Shown here: positions 12,978 to 24,877 of the stretch, piece after piece | Numbering within the stretch: the first letter of the stretch is position 1 | Layout: each line of letters starts with the position of its first letter | Origin: Ooceraea biroi | Lineage: Eukaryota > Arthropoda > Insecta > Hymenoptera > Formicidae | Assembly (NCBI RefSeq): GCF_003672135.1 | Contig: NC_039515.1 | Coordinates: forward strand, 2,356,001 to 2,420,000 | DNA: 64,000 nt | Direction: 5' to 3' | Made by a program: the position numbers and the translations under genes | The notes under the pieces: generated by a model | Databases searched by the model: none | Seen by the model: only the letters and a program-made list of their open reading frames with translations | Told to the model about the DNA's origin: nothing

Positions 12978-15900
12978 CACCGGCAAAAGCGACCAGCCAG
13001 GTCCTTCTGGGTGAAGTTGATATTACGCTTCGGAACGACGGCGATGGTGACGTCACGACGGAGGAGCCGTTTCTCAAAAAATGTATCGTAGACGGGAATG
13101 CCTATTCGCACAGTCAAACGGTAACGACCGATAAAATAAATCAATGATTGCCAGCAGGAAGTCTTTTCTAGGTCTTCTCTTACGGCAAGCAATTAAGGAG
13201 AAACGTTGGAAACGTTATTTCCAAGTCTTTACAGAAATGAATAAAACATCGCTCATGCGAACACGATTTAATGAAGAATATTTGTAATAAAAATATCTTT
13301 TTAACGTAAGAAAATGCAGGATTGCAATACAACAATTGTGACTTTTTGGAGGGAATATTTCGTTCACAGTGGAATTAGCATTTTGTTTGTCTCTAAACAC
13401 AAAGATAAGATGTAAGAGATTTTTATGAAATCACAGTTATCGTTAAAGTATTGTTGCTCTACAACGTTATATAGCAATGTTCGGGTTTTGCAATAACTGC
13501 CTGTCACTATTTCCAACGCTTCCCGCTAACAAGTCGCGTTTGACAAATTGGCGCTTGCAGTATTTTACTAGAAACCGTTCTGTATTTGTAGTTGAAAACG
13601 GATGAACGATATTTTTATTTCCTTTTTTTTCCTTTACAAAAAATTCCGCTAATCGACGTCGCCGTTATTCGAGCGTACTCTGGGGTCTCTAAATTTCCAG
13701 TTTGTCACTTTGCGATAAATCCTGGGCCATTTGTTGTCGCGCAAATTTGCTAATTTATCTTCCAAATTAACTAAATGAAATCGATGCCCGGTGCATGCAC
13801 GGAGCATCGTTTCCGTAGACATACGGCTGTCTCTTCTCCAGTATATATACCGTCTATCTAATTAGTAACGGGTACGTCCATCTAATTAGTAACCCGGCTT
13901 AGTAGCTTATAACACGAACGTCGCGAGCAAAGAGCTCGCAATTCTCGGTGGAGGTTTATTTTGCATCGTGACAGGTAGCATGGACACTGTTTTCTTTTTC
14001 TTCAAGATTCACGTGCCTAACCGAAATAATCCTTAGTAATGAGACGGAAGAAAGGAGAGCATTTATTATAAATAAACCTTACAAATTGCAAATAAAAGAC
14101 TGACATTAAATACCCAGACAGCACAAGGATGTCCTAAGGACATCCGAAGAACATCCAGGACGTACATGTGTGATATCCTGAGGATATCCCATTTTAATCC
14201 TTGGATCTCCTCTGGATGTCCCGAGGAAGAGGAAATGATAGCCGTATATGATCCTCTGGAATATCGAGGGAAATCCTATGAAATATCCTAAGGATTTCTA
14301 TAGGATATGTTTGGGATATTATTCGTACGTTTCAAGGACGAAACCCATACAGCACAGAAGCTCCAGGGGACGTCGCAGGGACGTCCATAGGATATATGTC
14401 CTAATTGATTTCTGTGCTGTATGGGTATTTATCAATTCTATATATCAGTGCCTCAAAGATAGACAGAGTTAAGTCACATTTTTGTAAAAAAATAGATTTT
14501 TATATTTTATGAATTACTCTCTAAATTTCGTGTAGTGGAATCTCACTCTTTTGGAATGAGATATCACTTCAAGCAATAATGATTTCAAAAGAAAAGAAGA
14601 AGAAAAGAGTACTGGATCGGTTTTCCGGATGGTTATTTATAAGGTGATAACGCAAATGTTTCTTGCGAGAACGTCACGCCTGGCCTGGCCATCTATCGAT
14701 CGCTTGGTGAATTAGAGGCGGGAATCTCAGGATATCCTAGATGTGTTTAGGATAATTTTAGGACGTTATAAACTATCTGACATAATATAGACAGGCCAGA
14801 TATTTTACAAACATCCTGTGGTTATCCAGTGGATATTTATGGGATATTTATATTTTATTACAATATTCAAAATTTCTAATTATGTTAAATATTCTACATA
14901 ATTGAAAATAATTATAAATGCATACTAAATTTTCATAAAACAAGTTTAGAATCATATCTTAAAACATCCTCGAAATATCCTGAATCGTCCTGGACATATT
15001 CAGGATGATCCTGAGGACATTTTGTGCTGTCTGGGTAATATTCCTTAGGAGGGATCCAATTGAATAAATAATTATTATTATCATTACAAAAATTCTTTTG
15101 TGCCTTCCAGCGTTTTGTTTTTATTTTATTTTGATTAAATACGCATCTGTTTTATCTCTCGGAATTTTTAATCTCTTATAAAATAGAAAAGAGGGGAAAG
15201 ATTTTCAATGTTTTTTCTGATCTCCCGAAAGAATGACGCTGACATATCTAAAGTTCTTATCTTTCTTTCCCTTTCGCCGTTCTCGTTCTCCATTTTTCTT
15301 TTTAACTTTTTCCTACTTTTCGTTGACTCTTGTTCGCCTTCTTTCAGATACCATCTTACGACTCGAATTCACATTGCCTCTGCGTCGCTGGCGAGGTTTA
15401 CTGTTGGTGGCAGAATTATAATCCGAGCACCGCCCCGTCGCTTGGCCCGTCTTTCCTGCAATCGACTACGGTGGAGAGCAATTACACCCCATCCCTCGAA
15501 GTGAATACGGACATTATAGATGGTTTCGAAGCTTCCGGAGATCCTGAATCGCCGCCGATCAGCCAGCAAGGACACGTGGAAGTTAACGTCACTTCGTTGA
15601 CCACGGCGTCTCCCGCACCGACTATTTGCGTCGTGATGGGTATCAATCGATTGATTTATCCTAATTTAGTCTCAATATTTTAGCAAACCCTCTAATTTTC
15701 TTATACGAGGCAATGTTGTTTTATAATATCTATTTAAAAAAATTAAAACGCGTTTAAAATATTATGCTATTGTCACAAATATTTGCATAATTTGCATAAT
15801 TTAAATTCGTCAAATTATACAACTTGCGGAACTTTGTTCGTCAATTTAAATTATCGTTGCAAGTATTTATAAATTAATTTCAAAAATTTACTCTTCTTTA

Positions 15901-16264
15901 CGTGTCATAATACTTGACTTTATATGCTACACGCGAGCCTATATATGTGCACTGCATGCAATGCGTTTCCGGCTTTCCTTTATAACTCTGAAGGAAGGTA
16001 CGTGAAAGAGAAATAGAGATCCGTATGCATCGTGTGACTTGAATTATAGGAAGGGAGTATCGACAGGGTGAGACTCTGCCACACTCAACGGGGAACTGCG
16101 TCGAATGCAGCTGCGGCTCCGAAGGGCGCGTCGAATGCTCACCGAGGGACTGTGTCGCGTTGCGACCCGAGATATTGGTCGCGCCTGATATACCGGAGGC
16201 GCCCGATAGCGATTTCGAAGTTTTCAACCTGGCGCGCGATCGCGGCATCGACGAGAGCTTTTAG
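12978..16264 (+). CDS. Secreted protein with two von Willebrand factor C-type modules (3' exons)
   Basis: Three exons join in frame: 12978-13120 (attgcag acceptor, donor after CAAACG), 15348-15639 (ctttcag acceptor, donor after ATGG) and 16050-16264 (aattatag acceptor, stop TAG). The phases fit (entry needs one upstream base; then 0; then 1), giving 215 residues. Module 1, across exons 1-2, reads C-IVDGNAYSHSQT-...-SHCLCVAGEVYCWW. A Ser/Thr/Pro-rich linker of about 80 residues follows. Module 2, across exons 2-3, reads ICVVMGREYRQGETLPHS, then CVECSCGSEGRVEC and RDC. This C..G..Y..G....C..C.C..G...C spacing is that of VWC domains, which in chordin-, kielin- and brorin-like proteins bind BMP-type ligands outside the cell. 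A ligand for this protein is inference only. The tail is acidic (DSDFEVFNLARDRG) and ends at residue 215 of the visible part. The signal-peptide exon(s) were not found, so the start is partial. An AATAAA lies at 17311. Intron 1 hosts the 14113-15035 mobile element. Confidence 0.8.
14113..15035. mobile_element. TIR DNA element, non-autonomous, inside a VWC-gene intron
   Basis: The left end reads CCCAGACAGCACAA and the right end TTGTGCTGTCTGGG, an exact inverted repeat flanked on both sides by TA (14111-14112 and 15036-15037). This fits a TA target duplication. It is about 923 bp with no transposase-like open frame. The interior is full of palindromic words of the form GGAYRTCC or AGGATATCC. 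A second, shorter inverted pair (CCCATACAGCACAG / CTGTGCTGTATGGG) is nested inside. TA duplication points to the Tc1/mariner-type target preference, but the superfamily is not proven. Confidence 0.75.
14344..14425. repeat. Nested 82-bp inverted-repeat unit
   Basis: CCCATACAGCACAG at the left end and its exact complement CTGTGCTGTATGGG at the right end resemble the ends of the surrounding element with one base changed (CCCATA versus CCCAGA). It may be a nested younger insertion or an internal subterminal repeat. TA follows only the right end. Confidence 0.6.
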
Positions 16265-18222
16265 AGTCGGAACTCCCACAAATTCGCCTGCCTTTGAATT
16301 GATGAACAGCGACGTCGTTGACACTGTTGAGAGGCCAGTCGTCGTTTTAATTAGCCGCGATCTTAAGGACGGTTTAAAGGAGGCTAGATGATATTGATCC
16401 CCGATAGAGACGCGCACGATGGAGATCCTCTCGATGAACCGAGATGAAAAGAAAGCAATCCTGAATTATACAGTTCATTGAACGTTGTGAATGAACGAAG
16501 ATCGGCAGAGAGGGATAAATCTCTATTAAGTTCGAAATCTCTATATAACGTTTATTTTGTAATCGCATAACGTTCTTCATCCCATACTCTCATAGTTTTA
16601 ATTAATCTGAATGTAAAATTGTACTTGCAAAATTTGCGTGTTTGGAAATTTGCACGCTGACACGTTGAGTAATAATAATTGTACGTTCGTTTTTCTACGT
16701 AAGAAAGGATCGCCTTCTCTCGGGGATGATCGAGGACGTGCCTTCAGTTTCTCGTCTTACGTCTCGCGGACGTATCCAATCAAAACGGCGTTGAAGGCAT
16801 AGTCCTAGAGCGTAGGACGCCTAGCGTAGATCTTTTTCTATAAGACCCTCAACGAGTGAGAACAGAGAGCCTATTTGGGCTGAACATTTTTTACGTAGAC
16901 GGCCACATCGTTAGTTTTCTTCTCGGGTACTAGAAGAGACCGAGAGTATACCTCCCGCGTAGAAACCCCGTGATAATAATTTAGCGCTCGCTCGTTTATT
17001 TCTTAGAATAAGAAAGACAGCTTGATATATCTTCTTTGTGCTGCATGCGATTGCTGTTTTATAATTTAACGTGATTTGAACCGAGTAGACACGTCTTGTA
17101 GCTTATTAGCGATTTGTTGGAAATCGAGTATATTCGTATTCGCGCAAATTTCGATGAAAGAATGTGTTTGTAGACGTCGGCCTATGATCTATGAATTAAT
17201 AATCAAGCAAGGCGTATCGGCTCGGGAGCCGGTACTAACTTGCGAAAAGAACGATATTACTGAGCTTAGTCGTTACTTAGTCGGTCGTGATAATTCGACT
17301 TGAGAGACTCAATAAATAATACTCTTCGTCATATCTCTAATCATATCCCGATTGGTTTCTAGTCAGATATTCTAGTCGCAAGATCGTGTAATTTATGCGA
17401 TGCATTTAAGGATATACGATTATATATAGTCACGTTGTATATCCATGTTGTATATCGTATACAATGTGTTTGGTTTAAACGGGAACATCACGGTGCTGAA
17501 AGAAGCGGTATTTTTGGGATCTTTTGACGAGGTGCGACGTAACAATTGCGACCTAACTTTAATGTAATCCTTCTATCGCGGATTTATCCGCAAAGGAGTT
17601 TTTCAAATTTTTAGCAGCTAGAGGAACAATTGCGTTTAAACCAAGCACACTGTGTACTCACGTACACGATCGAATGCGTCAACGAGTTACCCTAGTAATA
17701 ATAATTTATGCGATATACACGAGAGAAAGATTGAATAGTGATAGGAATGTTCGCATGATATATGCAACCGTAATCGTTTCCCTTATATACCGACTATTTA
17801 ATCGGATGTCATTATGTACCAATCAAACCGGGCTATAGCTCCTATTTTCATCGCGTGATTGGCGTTCCGAGTGCGAATAACTGGATATCTCCCGTTCTAC
17901 GCGAAACTTGATTTTTCGCTGAACAAGCAAGTGTTCTAGCGCTTGATGCGCGGTGAATTTACGGAGCTGTTAGATTACGAAGCCAAGTGGAATAATCGTA
18001 TCAGTGAAGAAAAGGTAGATAACGAATCCCTTCGAGACATACTCGACTCAACATGCACAATATTATACATTATATTCGTATATATATATATTATATATAT
18101 TATACATTATACACATATTATATAGGTCACCCGAGGAACCAAGTACCAAGAGGTAAAACGCGTTGCGCGTAGTCCGCGTACGATAACGCGAGATTAGGAG
18201 TAGTTCGATAAAGTCGCAGTTT

Positions 18223-18230
18223 TATATAAG
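18223..18230 (+). promoter_or_regulatory. Candidate TATA box (TATATAAG)
   Basis: A clean TATATAAG lies in a mixed-composition stretch, with a donor-like GTGAGTAA about 65 bp downstream. No start codon or downstream exon confirms a transcript. Confidence 0.2.
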
Positions 18231-20315
18231 CGAACAGGGCGGACGTTTACTTTTACAGCCAGCCCCCATCTCCTTTGCGTTCGTTTTAGTGAGTAACGTA
18301 TTTTGTAAGTTTCCCCGACTAGTTTCCGAAGATTGCACGCGTACTACTCCCTGCGACTCGTGGGTGATATGTAGAACAGCCAGGTCGTCTGAGCGTACCC
18401 TACTTTTGTACAGACGACCGGCGATTTACGAGCGACCCCCGCGCCGAACGGATGAAGCGTATTTCCAGAATATTTTGTCACGTTGGAAAATTTATTTCGC
18501 GAGGATGCGAGGTATATCTCATATCGAGAGTATAAGTTTTTAGTGCCCCTCCCTTCGCGAGCGGGAAACCACACCGTGCGAAAGAAAGTGATGACAGGGC
18601 TGTAGTTGTGTACTTTTACGACGACGGACAAGAAATCGATTGTTTATAGATAGTCACGTAGGGTAGATAGTCTCTTCAATGTGATATACATATCCCGAAG
18701 ATAACTTTGTCTAACACTTTACAACTTTGCGTCACAAGGGATGCGTTTGATCTTTCGGCAGAGCTGACTGAAAGTCTGGCTACTACTATTTATTTCGACA
18801 AAGATAGAGGACAAAGCAGAGTAATAGGAATGTTAACGTTTCTCCAATTTTTTTGTTTTTTTAAAAAGGATAGAATTGAAGAAACATGACAAAACTGAGA
18901 TAGAGAGCAGATAGAGAAGTAGAAATACATTTTGAAATCTTTTGTCTTTCATGTAATGGTAATGGTTTTTATAAATTTAAAATTGGAGTTTTAAACTTAA
19001 AGGGAAGATTGAGGATATATGAATCAAGATAAATAGAAAAAGAATTTCTGTAACATTAAAGATTACCTATAAGATTATTAATAGATAATTTATATCCTTT
19101 TTAAATATAATTTATTCTTTTACGTTGGAATCAGTTTTATCTGTTCTTTCAGTTATTACATTTATATGGCATTTATCGACTATCTGTCTTGATTTTTGAG
19201 TAGTTATTATAAATATTCGATATAACAAAATATTCGATATAACATGTGTGTCAGATTGTAACAAAGAAAAATTGTCAGCAGAGAAAAGTTACAAAGCTAT
19301 GGAAATAATATTTTTGAATGTCCCACTTTACAAAGATTAGTTGTGAAATTAGTTGTACGAATAGAATATTTTCCAGCACCAATTACCGACAATCCACATC
19401 GAGTCGACAACGTTAGAGTACCCCTTTGTGCGTATGCGGACTTGTGAGTTTTTTTAGAAAATTCCTCGTAAGACGAAGGTGGCACACGGGACCATTTCTC
19501 GGTGGAAATGGATAGATCATCCATTAATTGCTTTTAATTCATATTTGAGTAACGATCTCGTACGTCTTCCAGTCATGTCATGCGCGCGCAATTGTGTCTA
19601 TATTATATTTCTGGAATTACATGTCTTCACAAAAAACTCTTATACTCCAAATAAAGAAGAATCTCATGATATACGTAGCGTAACGGTTTCGTTATCCTTT
19701 CCATTTCTGCTTTATTTTATACATAATATTATAGGCCCCTTTCCAAATATTTTTGTATTTATTATAAATTACTTAATATGTGATTGTGTCTTTTCTATGG
19801 TTCTTCTATGCACTTTTTGTAATTTTGTATTCTGCTTATTTTAATTTGCAATGCACAACTTCTACTTATTTATTTATTATATTCCTTTTTGCATTTATGA
19901 CAAGACTGATGTAAAAAATTTATTATTATATATATATATATTAGATTTTTATTATAATATAAAACTCTTACTAATAATTAATTTAAATTACGAGTTTAAG
20001 TTTTTAATAAAAATCATAAATATCAAAAAGTTTATTATAAATGCATTAATATTTATTTATTATAAAAAATTACTATAAAACTAATAAGAATACCGAGTTT
20101 ATAATAAAATTTGATATTATTATAGTTTCTTGTTCCATTATTTTGGATTTCATTAATACATAATATAAAATTCACTTGCGCCTCATCTCTTAGAATTGAT
20201 TCAAAGAGCTTTAAAATTTAATATAAGAAAAAGAAGAAACAAACTCGTTTCATTCCATTTAATTTTAGTCATACCATGCATCATTTATATTTGAATTTAA
20301 ATTAAATTTGAATAC

Positions 20316-20327
20316 TAGATGGCGCAA
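20316..20327 (+). promoter_or_regulatory. CTCF-like motif (ACTAGATGGCGC)
   Basis: The 12-mer matches the core of the known CTCF consensus (CCASYAGRKGGCRS) in an otherwise very AT-rich stretch about 1.2 kb upstream of ENGASE. Insects have CTCF with a similar core motif. Occupancy is unproven, and a single motif can arise by chance. Confidence 0.35.
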
Positions 20328-21483
20328 AATATTGTTATATTTGAAGTTATAATGCTAATTTGCAATTTAGTTGTAAATTTAAATTTGGATTTAATTTTGT
20401 AGCTAACTTTATTCTGTTTTCCTATTTATTTTTATAATCAAAACAGCACAAACTTTGTTCAGATTAGGTTAGTACTGACATAATTGTACGTCATGTACGT
20501 TTCTCTCTTTCTGTACTTTAGTCCAAAGTTTACTTTTCTAGTCTCTTGTTTATATCAATTTACTTATTGTTAATATATAAATTATATAAAAGGAGTATCA
20601 TATTGTTAGAAGTATATATACATATGTAAAATAATATAACTAAAATATAAATTTTATTTCAATGAACGTATTGGAATTTGAAAGAACATTGTACGACAGA
20701 GGCAGCAGAAGAGAGAAAGGATTTGAGGTTAACCTTTATTTTTTGACTCTTGAATAAGAAATTATGTGACATTTAGCATATAAAAATTGTACAGATATTT
20801 AAGAAAATATATTGTCTTATTCCATTTACCTATCACTTTCGTGCTAATGAGACTGTCGTAATGTTGGATATACTAGCGCTTCTTTTTAGGTTATGTGTGC
20901 AGTGCGAGTTGCTTATCGCATTACGCTTTGCTAGGAGTTTAGTTTGTTATAAAATAATTTTAAAAACTACATATTTATACACGTATGATATTGAAATAGT
21001 TATGTTATTCTTATCGAGAATTGTATTATTGACACCATCGAAGAGAGATACACTTTCACTACCTGTTATAACGGTATTATTATTAAAAACTATAAAACAT
21101 ATTTATGTATTTTTGCAATGTGCTCTTTCTCTATTCAAATATCGATTCTGCGAGAAAAAAGCTCTTCACAATTTATAAATACACATCAAGCTTCATGAAA
21201 GCTTTGTACTTGTTGAATCAGTTGAAACTGAAACTTAATCACTGGCTGGCTATCATTCATTCTATGTGTATGATAACTGTCAGTGGTACCCGCCATTATC
21301 AAGTGATAACTGTATCGCTAGATTAGGTAATTGACATACTAGGTTAACCACAAAGTAGCGTTGTTATCAAACCCAGATTTTTTTTCTCAAATAGATTATC
21401 AAGCTGTGCATGTTTTCCGGTGATATCTATACAGGAAGAAGATCAGCGCACCAGTGCATTGTTGAAGCAACTGGAGCACAACA

Positions 21484-24031
21484 ATGGAATACAGCAGTTC
21501 GTCAGAAGAGTCAGAGATGGCAAGCAGCCTCGAACCCCTAGTATCGGCGCCTTTTAAGACACTATCAGAACTATATGATGCGTTAGATGTTGGACTGATG
21601 ATAGACTTCCCATCGTCTGCCAAGTGGCTGAGGGAGTCAGCGGATTATGCGTACCGAGGTTCGGATATCAACAAGGAATTTCCTAGGAAACTAGACAGAC
21701 TGGTGCAACCCAGGACACTAGTCTGCCATGACATGAAAGGCGGTTATCTCGAAGACAGGTAATTTTACAGTGTCTTATGTAGTTCACATAAATGTAGAGA
21801 GACAGATCCAAGTTATAACGTGAATCAAGACGTATGAATTTCGATCGCTGATAAAACCACTTGATCATCTTCGTTTTGCGTTCAACAGATTCTTACGGGG
21901 CTCTACGTCTCACGACTCCTACGTATTTTATCACTGGAACGTCATCGACACATTCGTCTACTTCAGTCATCACTTTGTGACAATCCCACCAGTAGGATGG
22001 ATCAACGCGGCTCATAGTCACGGTGTAAAAGTGTTGGGCACCGTCATTACGGAAGGAAACAACGATACGTGGGACGTGATACTCGAGTCGCAGGAGAGCC
22101 TAAGAAGGTTCGCAGATGCTCTGGTGCTGATCGCTAAGTGCTATCAATTCGAGGGTTGGTTGTTGAACGTGGAGAATACCATCAAGCGCGAGGACGTTGA
22201 CAATCTAGTGATTTTCATGACGTATCTAACGGAGCGCAGTCATATAGAGCTCGGCGTGGTCTCCGAGATTATCTGGTACGACAGCGTGATCAATTCGGGC
22301 GAGCTGAGCTGGCAGAACGAGCTCAACGACAAAAATAAGTAATATTTCTCATTTCGTTTTTACGGAAAGAAGAGTTCTCGCCTCTCCTGCAGCATGATTT
22401 GACGATCATTTCTATTTCAGAGAGTTTTACTTGGCCTGCGACGGTATATTCTTAAATTACAACTGGACCGAGTCACGGCTGATCAACAGTCACAAATATT
22501 CACTGGAAATAGATTGCGGCGTTACGAACATCTACGTGGGACTGGATGTTTGGGGCAGAGGGTGTCCGGGTGGAGGAGGACTCAACTCCGCATACGTAAT
22601 TATTTTGTCACTGCTTGCATTTGCAGCGAGGGATGATTGTAAAAGATAAATAAATTTTTATTATCGAGGCGATGAATTTGATACGGAAACATGGACTGTC
22701 CGTGGCTATCTTTGCACCCGGCTGGACGCACGAGCACTTTGGACCGAGTACTTTTCGCGTATTGGAGGATTTATTTTGGGCGCAGCTTTTCCCCTACCTG
22801 TACGTGCACGTACCGATTTACGAGGACGAGACATTTAAGACATCCTTTTGTCGAGGCGCTGGTCCCTGCTATTATTATAACGGCGAGGTAAAGTTAAATA
22901 AGACGTATAAAAAATATTTAGTCTGACACTTGAAAGACAGTTGAAAATTGTCATTGATCGCTACGCATCTGTTTTCTATTTTCAGGAGCACTTTAATCTG
23001 CGTGAGATAAACGGCGAGGGTACGTACGGGAAGAAGGCATTCTACAATTTGCGCGTACAGCAACCGCAGCTGTCGGTTCCCGTGCCGCATTTGCAATTCA
23101 CGCGATCCATCCAACGAGCCATCATTGATAACAATAAAGATAGCAAGGACAAAATTAATAGAGATCGTGATGCAGATGATGATGGTGGTAACGACAAGGC
23201 TGACAAAGATAAGGAAGCTAAGAAGCCGGAGACGCGGGTAGAACACGTCTATGAAAATAGCAGGAGCACCGTGCGGATACGCAGCAACGTCATCAGCTTC
23301 GAGAACAAATTATCCGCGCCCGACGACAATACTTTCGAGTTCTGCGATATATTTTCGTTCGAAGGTGGTGGATGCTTGAAATTGGTCACCAGAAATCCCA
23401 GATCGTATCATAGGTAAGACGATGTTTCTCGTGCATTATTCTGTCAGCGATAGAGACTGCGACGTCATTTCGTGAGAAAGATTGTCACGTTATTATTACT
23501 TGAATACTTGTATGTTTGAATTATATTTATTAAAATATATTAAATATTATTATATGTAATAAATATTAAAATATAAGATATATATTATTCACTGATTATA
23601 ATATATCAACTAACGCGCGCGATTGCTATCATTACAGATTGTTCTTCATACACTTTAGTAGTCGGCAATTCATTCAGGCAACGATCATCTACGCGAGATC
23701 CGAGAGCAACCCATCAAACGAATCTGAAAATTCTCCCATTCTAGTTCTAGGCAGCAATGGCCTTCTGAAATGGATTCTACCTTTTTCTACCGATTTCGTC
23801 AGGTTGAACGACAAATGGAAAAAATGGTAAAACATTTAACGAATCAACAAAATAAAATTAACTTGGACGACAGTCCAAGAGTTTCGATAATTAATATCGC
23901 ATTTTTCTTACAGCGTCTATTTGACGGACCTGAAAACAGTGGACCAGATTGGCGTGTCATTTCAAAGGCAGTGTGAGGGCTACCTGGGTAGTATCACTTT
24001 GGAGAAGAGAGAACACATTCACGGTGAGTAA
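21484..24031 (+). CDS. ENGASE: Cytosolic endo-beta-N-acetylglucosaminidase (GH85)
   Basis: The enzyme cuts the chitobiose core of free or protein-linked N-glycans in the cytosol, in the turnover of misfolded-glycoprotein glycans. Exons: 21484-21758, 21889-22338, 22421-22595, 22669-22887, 22986-23413, 23638-23826 and 23914-24023, with continuous phases. Landmarks shared with animal ENGASE are LVCHDMKGGYLEDR, FYHWNVIDTFVYFSHH, TIPPVGWINAAHSHGVKVLG, the catalytic GWLLNVEN (Asn185/Glu187), WYDSVINSGELSWQNEL, CDGIFLNYNW, DVWGRG and IRKHGLSVAIFAPGW. There is no signal peptide, as expected for a cytosolic enzyme. The ATG at 21484 opens the first exon and is followed by a Ser/Glu-rich stretch. A charged Asp/Lys-rich insert lies at 23122-23235. 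After the last exon the frame reads GGT GAG TAA (end 24031, 617 aa), but the same bases form a strong GTGAGTAAG donor, so one or more 3' exons may follow. Animal ENGASE can be longer (the human enzyme is about 740 aa). Confidence 0.93.
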
Positions 24032-24307
24032 GACTTTTTGAACTTTCGGTATCGTCAAAAGTTTCATAGGACAGCGAAATGGATAGCAAAGGTGGTCGTC
24101 GCGGGCACGGCAGGTGAATTGCGTCACGATAAAAGTGTATCGCAAGGCTTTCGACCGCGCAAAGAACCGTTTCTCGGCGATCACACCCCAGATGCCCTCC
24201 TCCTCCTTTTCCTCTTCCGTCTCTTCGTCTCTCGAGCGAGCACGCCGCTCGGGTGAAAGGAACGCCGTTGTTTCACGATAGACCGACCGGCTGGGCCGCG
24301 CGATGCC

Positions 24308-24322
24308 TACGTACGTACGTAC
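24308..24322. repeat. (ACGT)n tetranucleotide run
   Basis: Roughly four copies of the self-complementary word ACGT. The same word recurs at 24859, 32633 and 59941. Confidence 0.8.
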
Positions 24323-24858
24323 GCTCGATCGCTCGACATTCCACCGAGTGGTCAAGTGCGAAATTGCGCTATACGATAACGTTTGTCATGTCGACGATGA
24401 CGGCGATCACGCCGATCACGCCACCGAAGAAAACGAGATTACTCGCCGCTTGTTCCCGAGCGGCTCGCGATCGCGCGTTTGTCGGCGCGTTTCAATGGCA
24501 AAACGTAGCGTTCCTAACGATCCCCCGAGCGGCTCGCATTGCTCGAGTGTTAACGCGCCGGCTTCTGTTACAAGGGTATCTGCATTCCTCCATGGACTTA
24601 CGCGCGAAGCGCGCCCCATTGCCGCGATACAGTGAGGCAGCGGATGCGAATTCCGTTCCGGCGATTTTCGAGACGCGGCGGAATGGTTACACCGCGGGCG
24701 TCCCGGCCGCCTCGCGCCGGACTCCCACGTTATAAAATGAACGGTGTACTCGCGGCCAAAGGAGGACACGCACGACCACGCGGATTTCGTAGATCCGCGC
24801 GATTGATACGCGCGCGTCGATCGTCGCGTGCAACCTCCTACTGCTGGGAGGAGGATGC

Positions 24859-24877
24859 GACGTACGTACGTACGTAC
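24859..24877. repeat. (ACGT)n tetranucleotide run
   Basis: About four and a half copies of ACGT in a CpG-rich block. Confidence 0.8.

Larger units (their letters stand above)
16265..21483. other. Intergenic region between the VWC gene and ENGASE
   Basis: Mostly AT-rich, with no convincing exon. A TATATAAG at 18223-18230 followed by a GTGAGT donor-like site near 18290 could be a promoter plus leader, but no coding partner was seen. A CTCF-like motif is at 20316. 19850-20160 is extremely AT-rich. The open frames at 19479 and 20861 look like chance products of low GC. Confidence 0.5.
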
